64,000 bases of DNA. It comes from Planctomycetaceae bacterium. GTDB lineage: Bacteria; Planctomycetota; Planctomycetia; Planctomycetales; Planctomycetaceae. The stretch covers positions 2,232,001-2,296,000 of the forward strand of contig CP051247.1 in NCBI GenBank assembly GCA_017795105.1, read 5' to 3'. Made by a program: the position numbers and the translations under genes. This document shows, piece after piece, positions 1-8,885 of this stretch. The notes beneath the pieces are model-generated. The model had not been told where the DNA came from. It searched no databases and worked only from the letters and a program-made list of their open reading frames with translations. Within the stretch, counting starts at the first letter, position 1. Every line of letters begins with the position of its first letter.

Positions 1-730
1 TGTTGGCAACCGCGAGGAACATCAGCACAACGACGAGCCAGCCGATCGGGAAATGCTCGAACGTATCGACCGCTCGGGGAATCCACAGCCAGGTCGCGAT
101 CGTGACGACGACGAACATCGTCAGAAACGCGTAATAGCCTCGCCAGGTCCAGCGGATCAGCCTCTGCTGCAGATCATCTTTCGTTTTGAAGACGAGAAAG
201 ATCGCTCCGTGCATCTGGAACATGGCCACAGTGAGCAAGCCAACAAACAAACCATAGATGCCGATCTGGTCCGAGATCGAGCCGCGGAAGATGCCCCGTT
301 CATCCAGCGGAATCCCGATCATCGCGCTGCCGACCGCGAGGCCGAAGCCGAACGACACGATCAGACTCGAAAGAAAGAACGCGGTGTCCCAGATCGACCG
401 CCACCAGCGTTCAGGACGCTTGCTGCGAAACTCAATCGAGACGGCCCGAAAAATCAGGCAGCCAAGTACGAGCATCAAGGCTTCGTAATAACCCGAAAAG
501 ATCGTAGCGTACGCTTCCGGGAACGCCGCGAATAACGCGCCGCCGAACGTGACCAGCCAGACCTCATTCCCATCCCACAGCGGACCGATCGCGTTGATCA
601 AAATCCGACGTTCCTCGTCGGTCTTTGCCACGGGATGCAGCATGCCAACCCCGAAGTCGAAGCCATCGAGAATCGCGTAGCCGGCCAGCAAAATTCCGAG
701 CAGGAAAAACCAGAGCAGATTCCAATCCAT
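1..730 (-). CDS. cydB: Cytochrome bd ubiquinol oxidase subunit II, 3'-truncated by window edge
   Basis: About 243 N-terminal residues are visible, starting MDWNLLWFFLLGILLAGYA; the rest lies left of the window. The ILDGFDFGVG segment and the GPLWDGNEVWL motif (residues about 48-58) are hallmarks of CydB, the membrane subunit that pairs with CydA in the terminal quinol:O2 oxidoreductase of the inner membrane. Several hydrophobic helices are evident. The ATG (728-730) overlaps the cydA stop as TGATG, so the two are translationally coupled in the order cydA-cydB. No stop codon falls within the window, consistent with an intact gene running off the edge. Confidence 0.96.
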   Translation of the reverse strand, partial: MDWNLLWFFLLGILLAGYAILDGFDFGVGMLHPVAKTDEERRILINAIGPLWDGNEVWLVTFGGALFAAFPEAYATIFSGYYEALMLVLGCLIFRAVSIEFRSKRPERWWRSIWDTAFFLSSLIVSFGFGLAVGSAMIGIPLDERGIFRGSISDQIGIYGLFVGLLTVAMFQMHGAIFLVFKTKDDLQQRLIRWTWRGYYAFLTMFVVVTIATWLWIPRAVDTFEHFPIGWLVVVLMFLAVAN

Positions 731-2145
731 CAGACCGCCTTCTCTATGTGGGCTCGATCGTGATACGGGTCTTCGTCGCCGGAAAGTTCCGGACCGTGCG
801 AAATCTTCTGATGCAGCAGCGTCACCCAGAGGATGAACAGCAGGAAGTAAATGAAGCCGAAGAAGATGATCGACCCCAGTACCTGTTCCGCTCGCACGGC
901 TTCCGAAAGTCCTTCACTCGTGCGGAGTCCGCCGACCAGTTCGCCGTCGATCAAACTCGGAGCCACGATCCAGGGCTGGCGACCAACTTCGGCAGAGACC
1001 CAGCCGGCTTCGTTCGCGATGAACGCCAGAGCGACCGCGAACACAAAATACCACAGCAGCCAGCGGGTTTCGAACAACGTGCCCCGATACCAGAGCAGAC
1101 AGGCAAACAACGTACTGGCGATGAACAGACTGCCGATGCCGATCATCAGATGATACGCCTGAAACGTCAGCCAGACGGGCGGGCGGCCCCACTGGTCTTC
1201 GAGTTGATCGAACCCTGGCACAGGCGTTTTGAAGTCGCCGTGAACCAGAAAACTGAGCATCCCCGGAATTTCGATTCCGTATTTCACCGTGCCGGTTTCG
1301 TCATCCGGCCAGCCGAACAGATACAGCCCCGTCCCTTGTTCTTCGGTTTCGTAAAGCCCTTCCATGGCCGCCAGCTTCGCCGGCTGATACTCGGCGACCA
1401 TGTTGGCGTTCGAATGTCCCGAAACGAGCTGGGCCAGCGACGACACCGTGGCCAGCAGCAGTGCTCCGGTGAAGGATCGCTTCGCAAACTCCAGATGTCG
1501 GCCTTTGAGAATGTACCAGGCCGAAATACTCATCACGAAGAACGCGCCGAGAATGAATGCTCCGATCCAGACATGAATCAGCCGGTCGATGGTCGAAGGA
1601 TTAAAAACCATCGCCCAGAAGTCGACGATCTCTGCCCGCTCAAACGTCTGCCCGTTGATGACAACTTCGCGGATCTCGTGCCCGGTCGGCGTCTGCTGCC
1701 AGGAGTTCGCAATCGTGATCCAGACCGAAGAGAAAATGCCCCCAAGGCAGACCATCAACGTGGCAAAGAAGTGCATCTTCGGGCCTACGCGATCCCAGCC
1801 GAAGAGGAGCAGCGAAAGGAATCCCGATTCAAGAAAGAAAGCAAAGATCCCTTCGGCTGCCAGGGCGGAACCAAAGACATCCCCCACGTAACGGGAATAG
1901 GCGGCCCAGTTGGTGCCAAACTCGAACTCCATCACGATGCCGGTAACAACCCCGAGCGCGAAGTTAAGCCCGAAGATCTTCGTCCAGAAACGAGCAGCCT
2001 GTTCGTAGATCGGCTGCTTCGTCCGGAGATACATCCCCTCCAGATAGACCAGAATCACTCCGAGCCCGATCGTAAGCGGCGGAAACAGGTAGTGAAACAT
2101 GATCGTGAATGCAAACTGCAGTCGCGACAGCAGGAGAACGTCCAT
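730..2145 (-). CDS. cydA: Cytochrome bd ubiquinol oxidase subunit I
   Basis: A 471-residue integral membrane protein. It begins MDVLLLSRLQFAFTIMFHYL, where His18 matches the b595/d heme ligand at the start of CydA. A second conserved region reads STIDRLIHVWIGAFILGA (candidate b558 ligand His), the Q-loop side contains YQPAKLAAMEG, and EVGRQPW lies near the C-terminus, all typical of the family. The subunit oxidises quinol and reduces O2 with high affinity. The reading frame extends 53 codons upstream to 2304, but that stretch is not CydA-like, so I choose the ATG at 2143-2145. It is divergent from the Hsp70 gene and overlaps cydB by one base. Confidence 0.96.
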   Translation of the reverse strand: MDVLLLSRLQFAFTIMFHYLFPPLTIGLGVILVYLEGMYLRTKQPIYEQAARFWTKIFGLNFALGVVTGIVMEFEFGTNWAAYSRYVGDVFGSALAAEGIFAFFLESGFLSLLLFGWDRVGPKMHFFATLMVCLGGIFSSVWITIANSWQQTPTGHEIREVVINGQTFERAEIVDFWAMVFNPSTIDRLIHVWIGAFILGAFFVMSISAWYILKGRHLEFAKRSFTGALLLATVSSLAQLVSGHSNANMVAEYQPAKLAAMEGLYETEEQGTGLYLFGWPDDETGTVKYGIEIPGMLSFLVHGDFKTPVPGFDQLEDQWGRPPVWLTFQAYHLMIGIGSLFIASTLFACLLWYRGTLFETRWLLWYFVFAVALAFIANEAGWVSAEVGRQPWIVAPSLIDGELVGGLRTSEGLSEAVRAEQVLGSIIFFGFIYFLLFILWVTLLHQKISHGPELSGDEDPYHDRAHIEKAV

Positions 2146-2321
2146 CGAGGTTTTCCGTCTATGAGGCCAGCGAATCAGTTGACGCATTCTAAATCGAATT
2201 GTCCGAATGTACGACCCGCCATTTTGTCGCGGAGCCCCATTGGCGAACCGGAAAGTCTTCGCAATGTCCTTGCATTGTTGACAGTCGCTTCGCAGTGTAT
2301 TCATATTGAGTCATGTCCCCG

Positions 2322-2362
2322 ACTGAAGTGGAGCAAGTCCGTTCCTCATCCTCCACTTCAGT
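2322..2362. repeat. Perfect 12-bp inverted repeat in the cydA/Hsp70 divergent intergenic region
   Basis: ACTGAAGTGGAG at 2322-2333 is matched by its exact reverse complement at 2351-2362, with a 17-nt spacer. It lies in the 288-bp region between the divergent cydA and Hsp70 starts. It could be a regulator-binding site or RNA hairpin, or another of the short palindromic repeats scattered through this window. There is no T-run to make it a good terminator. No CIRCE element or convincing sigma-70 promoter is visible to me. Confidence 0.5.
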
Positions 2363-2433
2363 GGACCCTCAGCTCTCGACCGGATTCCCGGCGGACTGTC
2401 GTTCTATTACGTCTGAGCAGGTAAGTTCAATTC

Positions 2434-4170
2434 ATGATTGTCGGCATCGATCTGGGCACGACGAATTCCCTCTGCGCCGTTTTTCAGAACGGTCAACCGG
2501 TCATCATCCCCGGCAGCCATGGTCGCAACCTCACTCCGTCGGTCGTCGGCGTGCTTGATTCCGGCGAACTGCTCGTCGGCGATGCGGCTCGTGAACTTCG
2601 CGTCACCCGACCAGAACAGGTCGCATCCCGTTTCAAGCGATTGATGGGGACTCAGGAAACGGTCTCGCTGCATAATAAGCAACTCAATGCCGCCGAGCTT
2701 TCGAGCCTCGTTCTGAAAGCTCTCAAACAGGATGCCGAGGAATACCTCGGCGAAGAAGTGACCGATGCCGTTATCACCGTGCCGGCTTACTTCAACGAAC
2801 TGCAGCGACGGGCGACGAAACTGGCCGGCGAACTGGCCGGTCTGCGGGTCAACCGCATCATCAATGAACCGACCGCCGCGGCACTCGCTTACGGATTCCA
2901 CGATCGTGATGCCGAGAAGAACCTGCTCGTCATCGACCTGGGCGGCGGCACCTTCGATGTCACGATGATGGAAGTCTTCGAAGGTACGCTGGAGATAATC
3001 GCATCCGCCGGGGAAAGCACGCTCGGCGGCGAAGACTTTACCGACCGGCTGCTGGGGCATGTGCTCCAGTCCATGCAGATGCATCTGGAAGCCACGGAAG
3101 TCCGTCTTCCTCTGATGGTCTCCCGGTTGCGGGAAGAATGCGAACGAGCCAAACGCCAGCTGGGCGATGTCGAACAGATCGAAATCCGCATCCCCGAGGA
3201 CGACGGCCACTTTGCTGAATCGCCCCGAACCGTTTCGGTCAGCAAGACTCTCTTCTCCGAGATTGTCCAGCCACTGCTGGACCGGATCCGTCGCCCCATC
3301 GCCCGTGTCCTCCGTGATGCCGGTCTGTCCCCCGATCAGGTAGACGATGTGATCCTCGTCGGCGGGGCGACTCGAATGCCTGTGCTCAAAACGTGCGTGC
3401 GGGAAATCTTCGATCAGGACGCACTCTGCAAGCACAATCCTGATGAAGTCGTCGCACTCGGAGCAGCCATTCAGGCCGCTCTGCTGTCCAACGACGAAGC
3501 GGTGCAGGACATCGTGATGACCGACGTCTGTCCGTTTACACTCGGCGTCGCAATTACCAAGCACATCGGCGGTCACGACGTCGAGGGGTTCTTTCTCCCC
3601 ATTATCCATCGCAATACCACGCTGCCCGTTTCGGCGGAAGAGATCGTCTCCACGATCCGGGCCAACCAGCGCGAGGTGGTCATTCGCGTCTTTCAGGGAG
3701 AACATCGAAAGATCGAAGGGAACCTGTCGCTCGGCGAATTGCGTGTCGGGGGGATTCCTCCAAGCCCGGCCGGAGTCCCGATTCGTATTCGCTTCACCTA
3801 CGACCTGAACGGCCTGCTGGAGGTCGAAGCTCTCGTCGACAGCACGGGCCGAAAGTTCAGCACCGTGCTGACCAACCACGCCCAGCATCTTTCCAAAAAG
3901 GAAATCGACGAAGCCGTCAGCAAGCTGCAGGACCTGAAGTTCTATCCCAGGGACGAAGTCGAGAATCAGCAGCTGCTGCGTTTCAGCGAACGCGTGCTCG
4001 GGGAGATCGCTCCCCAGGAGCGACAGGAGTTCGAACAGATCATCGACAGCTTCGAGAACGCCATGGCCTCCGGCGATAAGGACTACTTCCACAAAGTCAG
4101 AGCCGTGCTCCTCGAACGCCTCTCCGAACTCGGCTTCCCCCACGACAACGGAGACGGCCCCGCCGAGTAA
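2434..4170 (+). CDS. Hsp70 family chaperone (DnaK/HscA-like)
   Basis: 578 residues, shorter than DnaK (about 640). The ATPase domain begins at once with IVGIDLGTTNSLCAVF (phosphate 1), followed by INEPTAAALAYGF, VIDLGGGTFDVTMMEVF (phosphate 2) and the adenosine-binding ILVGGATRMPVL. A beta-sandwich substrate domain (about residues 370-480, TLPVSAEEIVSTIRANQREV) and a shortened helical lid follow. Expected role: ATP-dependent binding and release of unfolded or client proteins in the cytoplasm. There is no DnaJ, GrpE or Fe-S assembly gene nearby, so it is probably an accessory paralogue rather than the main DnaK. It stands alone, divergent from cydAB. Confidence 0.93.
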   Translation: MIVGIDLGTTNSLCAVFQNGQPVIIPGSHGRNLTPSVVGVLDSGELLVGDAARELRVTRPEQVASRFKRLMGTQETVSLHNKQLNAAELSSLVLKALKQDAEEYLGEEVTDAVITVPAYFNELQRRATKLAGELAGLRVNRIINEPTAAALAYGFHDRDAEKNLLVIDLGGGTFDVTMMEVFEGTLEIIASAGESTLGGEDFTDRLLGHVLQSMQMHLEATEVRLPLMVSRLREECERAKRQLGDVEQIEIRIPEDDGHFAESPRTVSVSKTLFSEIVQPLLDRIRRPIARVLRDAGLSPDQVDDVILVGGATRMPVLKTCVREIFDQDALCKHNPDEVVALGAAIQAALLSNDEAVQDIVMTDVCPFTLGVAITKHIGGHDVEGFFLPIIHRNTTLPVSAEEIVSTIRANQREVVIRVFQGEHRKIEGNLSLGELRVGGIPPSPAGVPIRIRFTYDLNGLLEVEALVDSTGRKFSTVLTNHAQHLSKKEIDEAVSKLQDLKFYPRDEVENQQLLRFSERVLGEIAPQERQEFEQIIDSFENAMASGDKDYFHKVRAVLLERLSELGFPHDNGDGPAE

Positions 4171-4258
4171 GTCCGCTTCTTGATCCGAAGGGTCAACCGA
4201 TCGGAGCACGCAGTTCCCTCACTGACGTATCGGGTTAAGATGCGACGCGTAACCCACC

Positions 4259-4283
4259 GTAGGGTGCCGTCTTGACGCACCAC
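4259..4283. repeat. Short palindromic repeat, family C (GTAGGGTGC..GACGCACC)
   Basis: The sequence GTAGGGTGCCGTCTTGACGCACC is a near-palindromic hairpin in the 168-bp gap between the convergent Hsp70 and PAP2 genes. The same motif occurs twice, as an inverted pair, at 45979-46002 and 46047-46069. I interpret it as an intergenic REP-like repeat; it could double as a bidirectional terminator hairpin but has no T-run. Confidence 0.65.
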
Positions 4284-4338
4284 CGGATCGAAGTTCCGAC
4301 CCAACCGACTGCCTGGGCGAGAAATAGCATTCACCCCG

Positions 4339-5109
4339 TTATGCGGCGAGCTTGGCCTGGTCAGCCAGCGGGATCGTCTCAGTCACCAGCGGGCGGATGC
4401 GGTGGATCTGGATCGCTGTGACGAGTGTGGAAACACCCCAGGCGACGGCGTACACAATCCCCAGTGACCAGAGGGTGTCACTCAGATAATGCCCTCCCTG
4501 AACGATGCGAGAGAGGCTCATCAGGCCGCCATAACAGAGGCCGGCGGTCAGCAGCGACCAGCGCCAGCGGCGGGTGCGGCACAAGAACGCGGGGGTGATC
4601 AGAAAGAAGCCGATCGAAGCATGTCCGGAAGGGAACGACGAATTGAAGTGCACCTTGTCGCCGAATCCGAACGCGGGTTGATACGCTTTTACGCCACCGA
4701 GTTCAACCACTTCACGGGGACGCGGGCGGCTGAAATACGGTTTTAATGAACCATTCACGAGCAGCCCGGGCCCAATCAGCAGAACCCAGGTCAGGACCAC
4801 GGCTGCACGAGCCCGGTTGTCCCAGCGCCAGCGGAGACAGGCAATCAGCCCCCAGAACAACGCAATCACGCCGATGATCACGCCGGGAAACACGAACCAT
4901 TCATCGATGGTCTGCCACGGATCAACATCGGCCAGCGGCCAGCTTTTCGACTCGGCATCGTAGAAATGTCGCGAGATCGCCAGATCGAGCCCACTCCACT
5001 CCAGTAGAACAGTGCCAATCAGCAGTGCACAGAGCGGGATCGCCAGTGGAATTCGCGCACGGGTGATTCGGCCGGCGTTGAGATACGTCTGGACAAAGCT
5101 CTGCAGCAT
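4339..5109 (-). CDS. PAP2-family membrane phosphatase
   Basis: 256 residues with about six hydrophobic helices. All three PAP2 active-site motifs are present: GSLKPYFSRPRP, SFPSGHAS and SRIVQGGHYLSD, supplying the conserved Lys-Arg-Pro, Ser-Gly-His and Arg-His-Asp residues. The family removes phosphate from lipid phosphates (phosphatidate, undecaprenyl-PP, PGP) or from lipid A. It begins only 9 nt after the GT39 gene and follows LptF on the same strand, so a lipid A or lipid-carrier substrate (LpxE- or BacA-like role) is a reasonable inference. The exact substrate cannot be read from the sequence. Confidence 0.9.
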   Translation of the reverse strand: MLQSFVQTYLNAGRITRARIPLAIPLCALLIGTVLLEWSGLDLAISRHFYDAESKSWPLADVDPWQTIDEWFVFPGVIIGVIALFWGLIACLRWRWDNRARAAVVLTWVLLIGPGLLVNGSLKPYFSRPRPREVVELGGVKAYQPAFGFGDKVHFNSSFPSGHASIGFFLITPAFLCRTRRWRWSLLTAGLCYGGLMSLSRIVQGGHYLSDTLWSLGIVYAVAWGVSTLVTAIQIHRIRPLVTETIPLADQAKLAA

Positions 5110-5118
5110 GGGTCGGTC

Positions 5119-6756
5119 TTATCTGATGGTGCGGGAGGCTGGGTTCCTGGCAGTGCGTTCGATCGCCGGGGCATTCTCTGCCGCGGCATTCCGGGTCCGG
5201 AAGATTTCGTACTCACGCTGGCGGCCACTGCCGAGCTGCGTGGAAATCGTGCCGAGTGACTCCCATTCCGCGAACGATGCGTTCAGCGATTCGGGCAGCT
5301 TCGGATTCACTTCGGTGATCACATAAGCGGCGTCGGTCCGAGCCGTGTCAGGCTTGGGCCACAGATCGTACTGGCATTGCACGCCGGCATCATCCTGCGA
5401 CCAGAGGGGAATCAGCGGCTGGGAAGGGAGATAGAAAGCGAGTCCGCTGGTGATATCCCGGCCTGCCGTCGAGATAATCAACGGATTCTCCACGCCGGTG
5501 GACTTCACATCGTTCTTCACGACGTCATCGAACTGCTGAGCCAGCGTCTCCCAGCCCCGCAGTCGGCAGGTGATATCGAGGGGACTTCCTGCCAGCGGAG
5601 AAAGCGGAACCACCGTCACGGCTGCATAGGTAATGGCCGTGCAGACCAATCCGGTCTGCCAGCAGCGAGTGAGCGTTTTCTCACGGGATTTGAACAGATT
5701 GTTCAACGACGAACGCCCCAGCAGCACCGCGGAGACGAGAATCACGGCCGCCGGATAACAGGCCGCCGGCCAGTTTGGTTCGAGCCGACGGGTCGCGCTG
5801 AGCACGAGAATCCCGAGCATCGGCACGCCGGAGAAGCAGACCAGATACCGCTCGCCCGGCGTCAGTGTTTTGAACTTCCGGAACGCCGCGTACATCGTCA
5901 CGACGATAACGAACCACAACATCGGTGAGGCGACACCCACCTGTCCCAGAATGAATTCCGCGAATCGCGCGAACTGGGTCATCCATGTGACCGAACTTTC
6001 GGAGAAGTGCGATGCCGTGTGTTCGAGCGTGATCCAGTCGTTACGCATATTCCAGATCAGCACCGGAGCGAGAAACGCCAGGCCGGCCGCAGCCGTCATC
6101 CAGACGCGAGGCGCCAACCACATCGCCCGACGTTCCGGCGTCGCCAGTAGAAACAGGCCGGCCAGCGGGAAGAAGCCGAGCATCGTCTGCTTCGAGAGAA
6201 TCCCGAGTCCGAGCATCAAAGCGGTCACCACACACCACTTGAGGGGAGGATTCCGCACCGAGGTCATCATCCAGAAGCCATACAACGCGCCCGCCCAGCA
6301 GAACAGGAACGGAGCATCGATCGTCATCAAAAAGCTGAGGGCGGTCTGCCCCGGTGTGAGTGCCAGCAACAGAACGGCAAGCACACCCACCCGATACGAA
6401 AAGAGCCGGGCTCCGAGATGATACACCCAGAGCAGCCCAAAGGTCCCGAGCAGTGCCGCCGGGAAGCGGACGGCAAATTCACTCGGCCCCAGCAATGTTG
6501 TTGAGAGCCAGTTGATCCAGGCGATCATCGGCGGCTTGCTGTAGTAGCCGAAATCGAGACGCCGCGACCAGTCCCAGTAATAGGATTCATCGGCGATCAG
6601 ATCGACCGGCGAGGACAGAATGAAACCGAGCCGAACAAGCAGCAGCGTGCCGATCAGCCACAGAAGTGGCCGTTGCGACAGCGAAGCCTTGAGGCGCTCG
6701 ACCAGCGAACTCCCCGGTGTCGACGGGGATGGAGTTGTTTCCGGGATTGCAGGCAT
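5119..6756 (-). CDS. GT39-family (ArnT/PMT-like) membrane glycosyltransferase
   Basis: 545 residues with a Pro/Ser-rich cytoplasmic N-terminus, then many transmembrane helices. The first periplasmic loop carries IADESYYWDWSRRLDFGYYS (Asp56-Glu57), the acidic catalytic pair typical of GT39/PMT_2 enzymes that use polyprenyl-phosphate sugars. A soluble C-terminal region (about residues 410-530) follows. Likely transfers a sugar from a lipid carrier to an envelope acceptor such as lipid A or a protein. It sits between LptF/G (40 nt upstream) and a PAP2 phosphatase (9 nt downstream), suggesting one transcript for outer-membrane lipid modification. The specific sugar and acceptor are unknown. Confidence 0.87.
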   Translation of the reverse strand: MPAIPETTPSPSTPGSSLVERLKASLSQRPLLWLIGTLLLVRLGFILSSPVDLIADESYYWDWSRRLDFGYYSKPPMIAWINWLSTTLLGPSEFAVRFPAALLGTFGLLWVYHLGARLFSYRVGVLAVLLLALTPGQTALSFLMTIDAPFLFCWAGALYGFWMMTSVRNPPLKWCVVTALMLGLGILSKQTMLGFFPLAGLFLLATPERRAMWLAPRVWMTAAAGLAFLAPVLIWNMRNDWITLEHTASHFSESSVTWMTQFARFAEFILGQVGVASPMLWFVIVVTMYAAFRKFKTLTPGERYLVCFSGVPMLGILVLSATRRLEPNWPAACYPAAVILVSAVLLGRSSLNNLFKSREKTLTRCWQTGLVCTAITYAAVTVVPLSPLAGSPLDITCRLRGWETLAQQFDDVVKNDVKSTGVENPLIISTAGRDITSGLAFYLPSQPLIPLWSQDDAGVQCQYDLWPKPDTARTDAAYVITEVNPKLPESLNASFAEWESLGTISTQLGSGRQREYEIFRTRNAAAENAPAIERTARNPASRTIR

Positions 6757-6796
6757 TGAACCAGTTCTCAGAAAAATGAATTCGTCATTGATTTGT

Positions 6797-7924
6797 TCAG
6801 GTCTCGACGCGATCGAGCATCCAGACCGTCAGCGGGGTCGTCAACAGGAGTGGAATCCAGGCCGCCTGGACCGGCTCGGCGACCTGCAATGCCGGTAGAA
6901 ACCGCACGGCGTAGGTGCTGCCGATGACCGCGAACAGCCAGAAGCCACATTCCCCCGCGTTCACAATCATGCCCCGGCTCTCCTTCTGGAGAATGACCGG
7001 AATCGAAATCCAGATCATCAGCCCGGTGAGAAACGGTTCGATCACGCGGGCATGGAAATTGAATTCGAGATCTCGAGCAGTGTTGTTGTCGATCGCCGGA
7101 CTGTTGATCCGCTCGACCAGCTGAGCTGTGCTCAAAAACCCGCTCGATTCTTTCGCTTTGTAAATCAGGTCCGGGGTCACATCGCTGACCACGAAGATGT
7201 TCTCCGACTGCTTTGATCGCAGCAGGTACGACTTGCCCTGTTCGGTCAGCGGGATCTCGGCCATCGGCGGATTCGCGTTTCGCAACAGCCAGCCCGAGGG
7301 ACGTTTGCCCTGCCGGGGGTAGAACTCGGCTTCGTCAGCCTTCAGGCAGATCATGTCCTGCCCGGCAATTTCCGGCGGCAACACAAACGCGGCCTTTTCG
7401 ATCCGCTGGGTATGTGGATAAACGGCCCAGCCGTCGATCAGAATCTGGGACGCATGGTCGTAACGCGGGGCAACGAGATGCAGCGTCTCGGCTCCGCCTC
7501 CACCGCGGCTCGAATGCAGATGATGCACCGCATCGCCGAGAAAGACTTCGCGATTAACCATTTTGAGGCCGACCATCACGCACGCACCCATCAACAGTGC
7601 GGGAGCGAGAACGCGATATGTCGGAATTCCGGCGGAAAGAAACGGCTTCACCTGGCCGCGACGTTTGCAGAGCAGCAGCGTCGTCAGTCCCGACATGGCG
7701 ATCATGGGAACCGAGGCGGCATCGAAAATGAACATGCCCATCTTACCGTAGTAAGAGGCAATGCTGATCATGATCGTTAACGGCTGCCCATCGCTGTGAT
7801 TGACGAAATCGTCCACGTTGTCGAACAAGTCGATCACCGTGAACAGCCCGAGAATCACGCACAGATAGACGGCGTTGACGAACAGGAACTGTCGAAAAAG
7901 TTGACGTTCAAACGTGGTGAGCAT
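6797..7924 (-). CDS. LptF/LptG-family lipopolysaccharide export permease
   Basis: 375 residues with the YjgP/YjgQ layout: N-terminal helices (residues about 10-110, beginning MLTTFERQLFRQFLFVNAVY), a periplasmic beta-jellyroll-like region (about 120-280) and C-terminal helices from about 300. In the Lpt system two such permeases and LptB extract lipopolysaccharide from the inner membrane; only one is encoded here. It starts the minus-strand gene run that continues into GT39 and PAP2. Together with lpxB at 40550 this supports a lipid A-containing outer membrane. I cannot tell LptF from LptG with confidence. Confidence 0.85.
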   Translation of the reverse strand: MLTTFERQLFRQFLFVNAVYLCVILGLFTVIDLFDNVDDFVNHSDGQPLTIMISIASYYGKMGMFIFDAASVPMIAMSGLTTLLLCKRRGQVKPFLSAGIPTYRVLAPALLMGACVMVGLKMVNREVFLGDAVHHLHSSRGGGGAETLHLVAPRYDHASQILIDGWAVYPHTQRIEKAAFVLPPEIAGQDMICLKADEAEFYPRQGKRPSGWLLRNANPPMAEIPLTEQGKSYLLRSKQSENIFVVSDVTPDLIYKAKESSGFLSTAQLVERINSPAIDNNTARDLEFNFHARVIEPFLTGLMIWISIPVILQKESRGMIVNAGECGFWLFAVIGSTYAVRFLPALQVAEPVQAAWIPLLLTTPLTVWMLDRVET

Positions 7925-8120
7925 GGTCGCGCTGGCAACATCCTTGTCGCAACGGCAGATCAGTCAGAATTCCGCAAATCCATCGCGGCTCGGCAGGTGC
8001 GCAGAATCGCCCTGTCGAGAAGGGCCGGATCCTAGCACAGTTCCAACAATGGACGCGAGACCAGATTTCGAGAGTGCAGATGTGCAAAATAGGGAAAACA
8101 AAGGATGCCGGCAGACTCCG

Positions 8121-8885
8121 TAACGGCGGCATTCCTGCCGCCGAAGGGACGCGGGAAGCTCGAAAGACGTCGAATCGCTTTGCCCGAATCCTTGCCGGTC
8201 TTCCTGAAACCTCCTCATCACCGGGAACGCACAATCGGCGGCAGGATGCCGCCGCTACGAGTCACTTCGTCATCCACAGCCGGTGGCACAGACATTCCTG
8301 TCTGTGGAAGAGAAACCTTGCAGCGGAACTTCGTCCCCCGGCAGTGCTCAACCTCACGTATTTCCCAAAACGATTCATCACTCCGTAGCGGCGGCATCCT
8401 GCCGCCGAAAGGACGTGGGGAACACGAGGCAAGTCAGAATCGCCCTGCCCGAATCTTCGCCAGTTCACATGCCACCCTTAGACTGCCGGGAACGCACAAT
8501 CGGCGGCAGGATGCCGCCGCTACGAGTCTTTTCGTCAACCACAGCCGGTGGCACAGACATTCCTGTCTGTGGGAGAGAAACCTTGCAGCGGAACTTCATC
8601 CCCGCGGCAGTGCTCAACCTCACGCATTTCCCAAAACGATTCATCACTCCGTAGCGGCGGCATCCTGCCGCCGAAGAGACGTGGGGAACTCGAGACAAGT
8701 CAGAATCGCCCTGCCCGAAATCTTGCCAGTTTTCGTGCCACCCTTAGACTGCCGGGAACGCACAATCGGCGGCAAGATGCCGCCGCTACGAGTCTTTTCG
8801 TCAACCACAGCCGGTGGCACAGACATTCCTGTCTGTGGAAGAGAAACCTTGCAGCGGAAATCAAGCGCACCGGCGGTGCACAACT
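8121..8885. repeat. Tandem array of about 265-bp units built on paired palindromes
   Basis: Three units begin at 8121, 8384 and 8650 (spacing 263 and 266 bp). Each holds a left palindrome of type CGGCGGCATCCTGCCGCCG, a right inverted copy about 110 bp later (8232, 8496, 8761), and a 'GGTGGCACAGACATTCC TGTCTGTGG' hairpin (split here for length) at about 8283, 8547 and 8812. The last unit merges into the 3' end of the octanoyltransferase gene. Positions 7925-8120, upstream of LptF, hold nothing recognisable except the presumed promoter. Open frames through the array are repeat artefacts, not genes. Confidence 0.93.

Noticed and set aside
2407..4209. 600-residue minus-strand frame opposite the Hsp70 gene
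   Set aside because: It is a codon-bias shadow: the plus-strand frame has every Hsp70 motif, while the antisense translation has no recognisable domain. The same applies to the long antisense frames at 9746-11167, 11626-12690, 44047-45297, 46107-47495 and 53785-55626.
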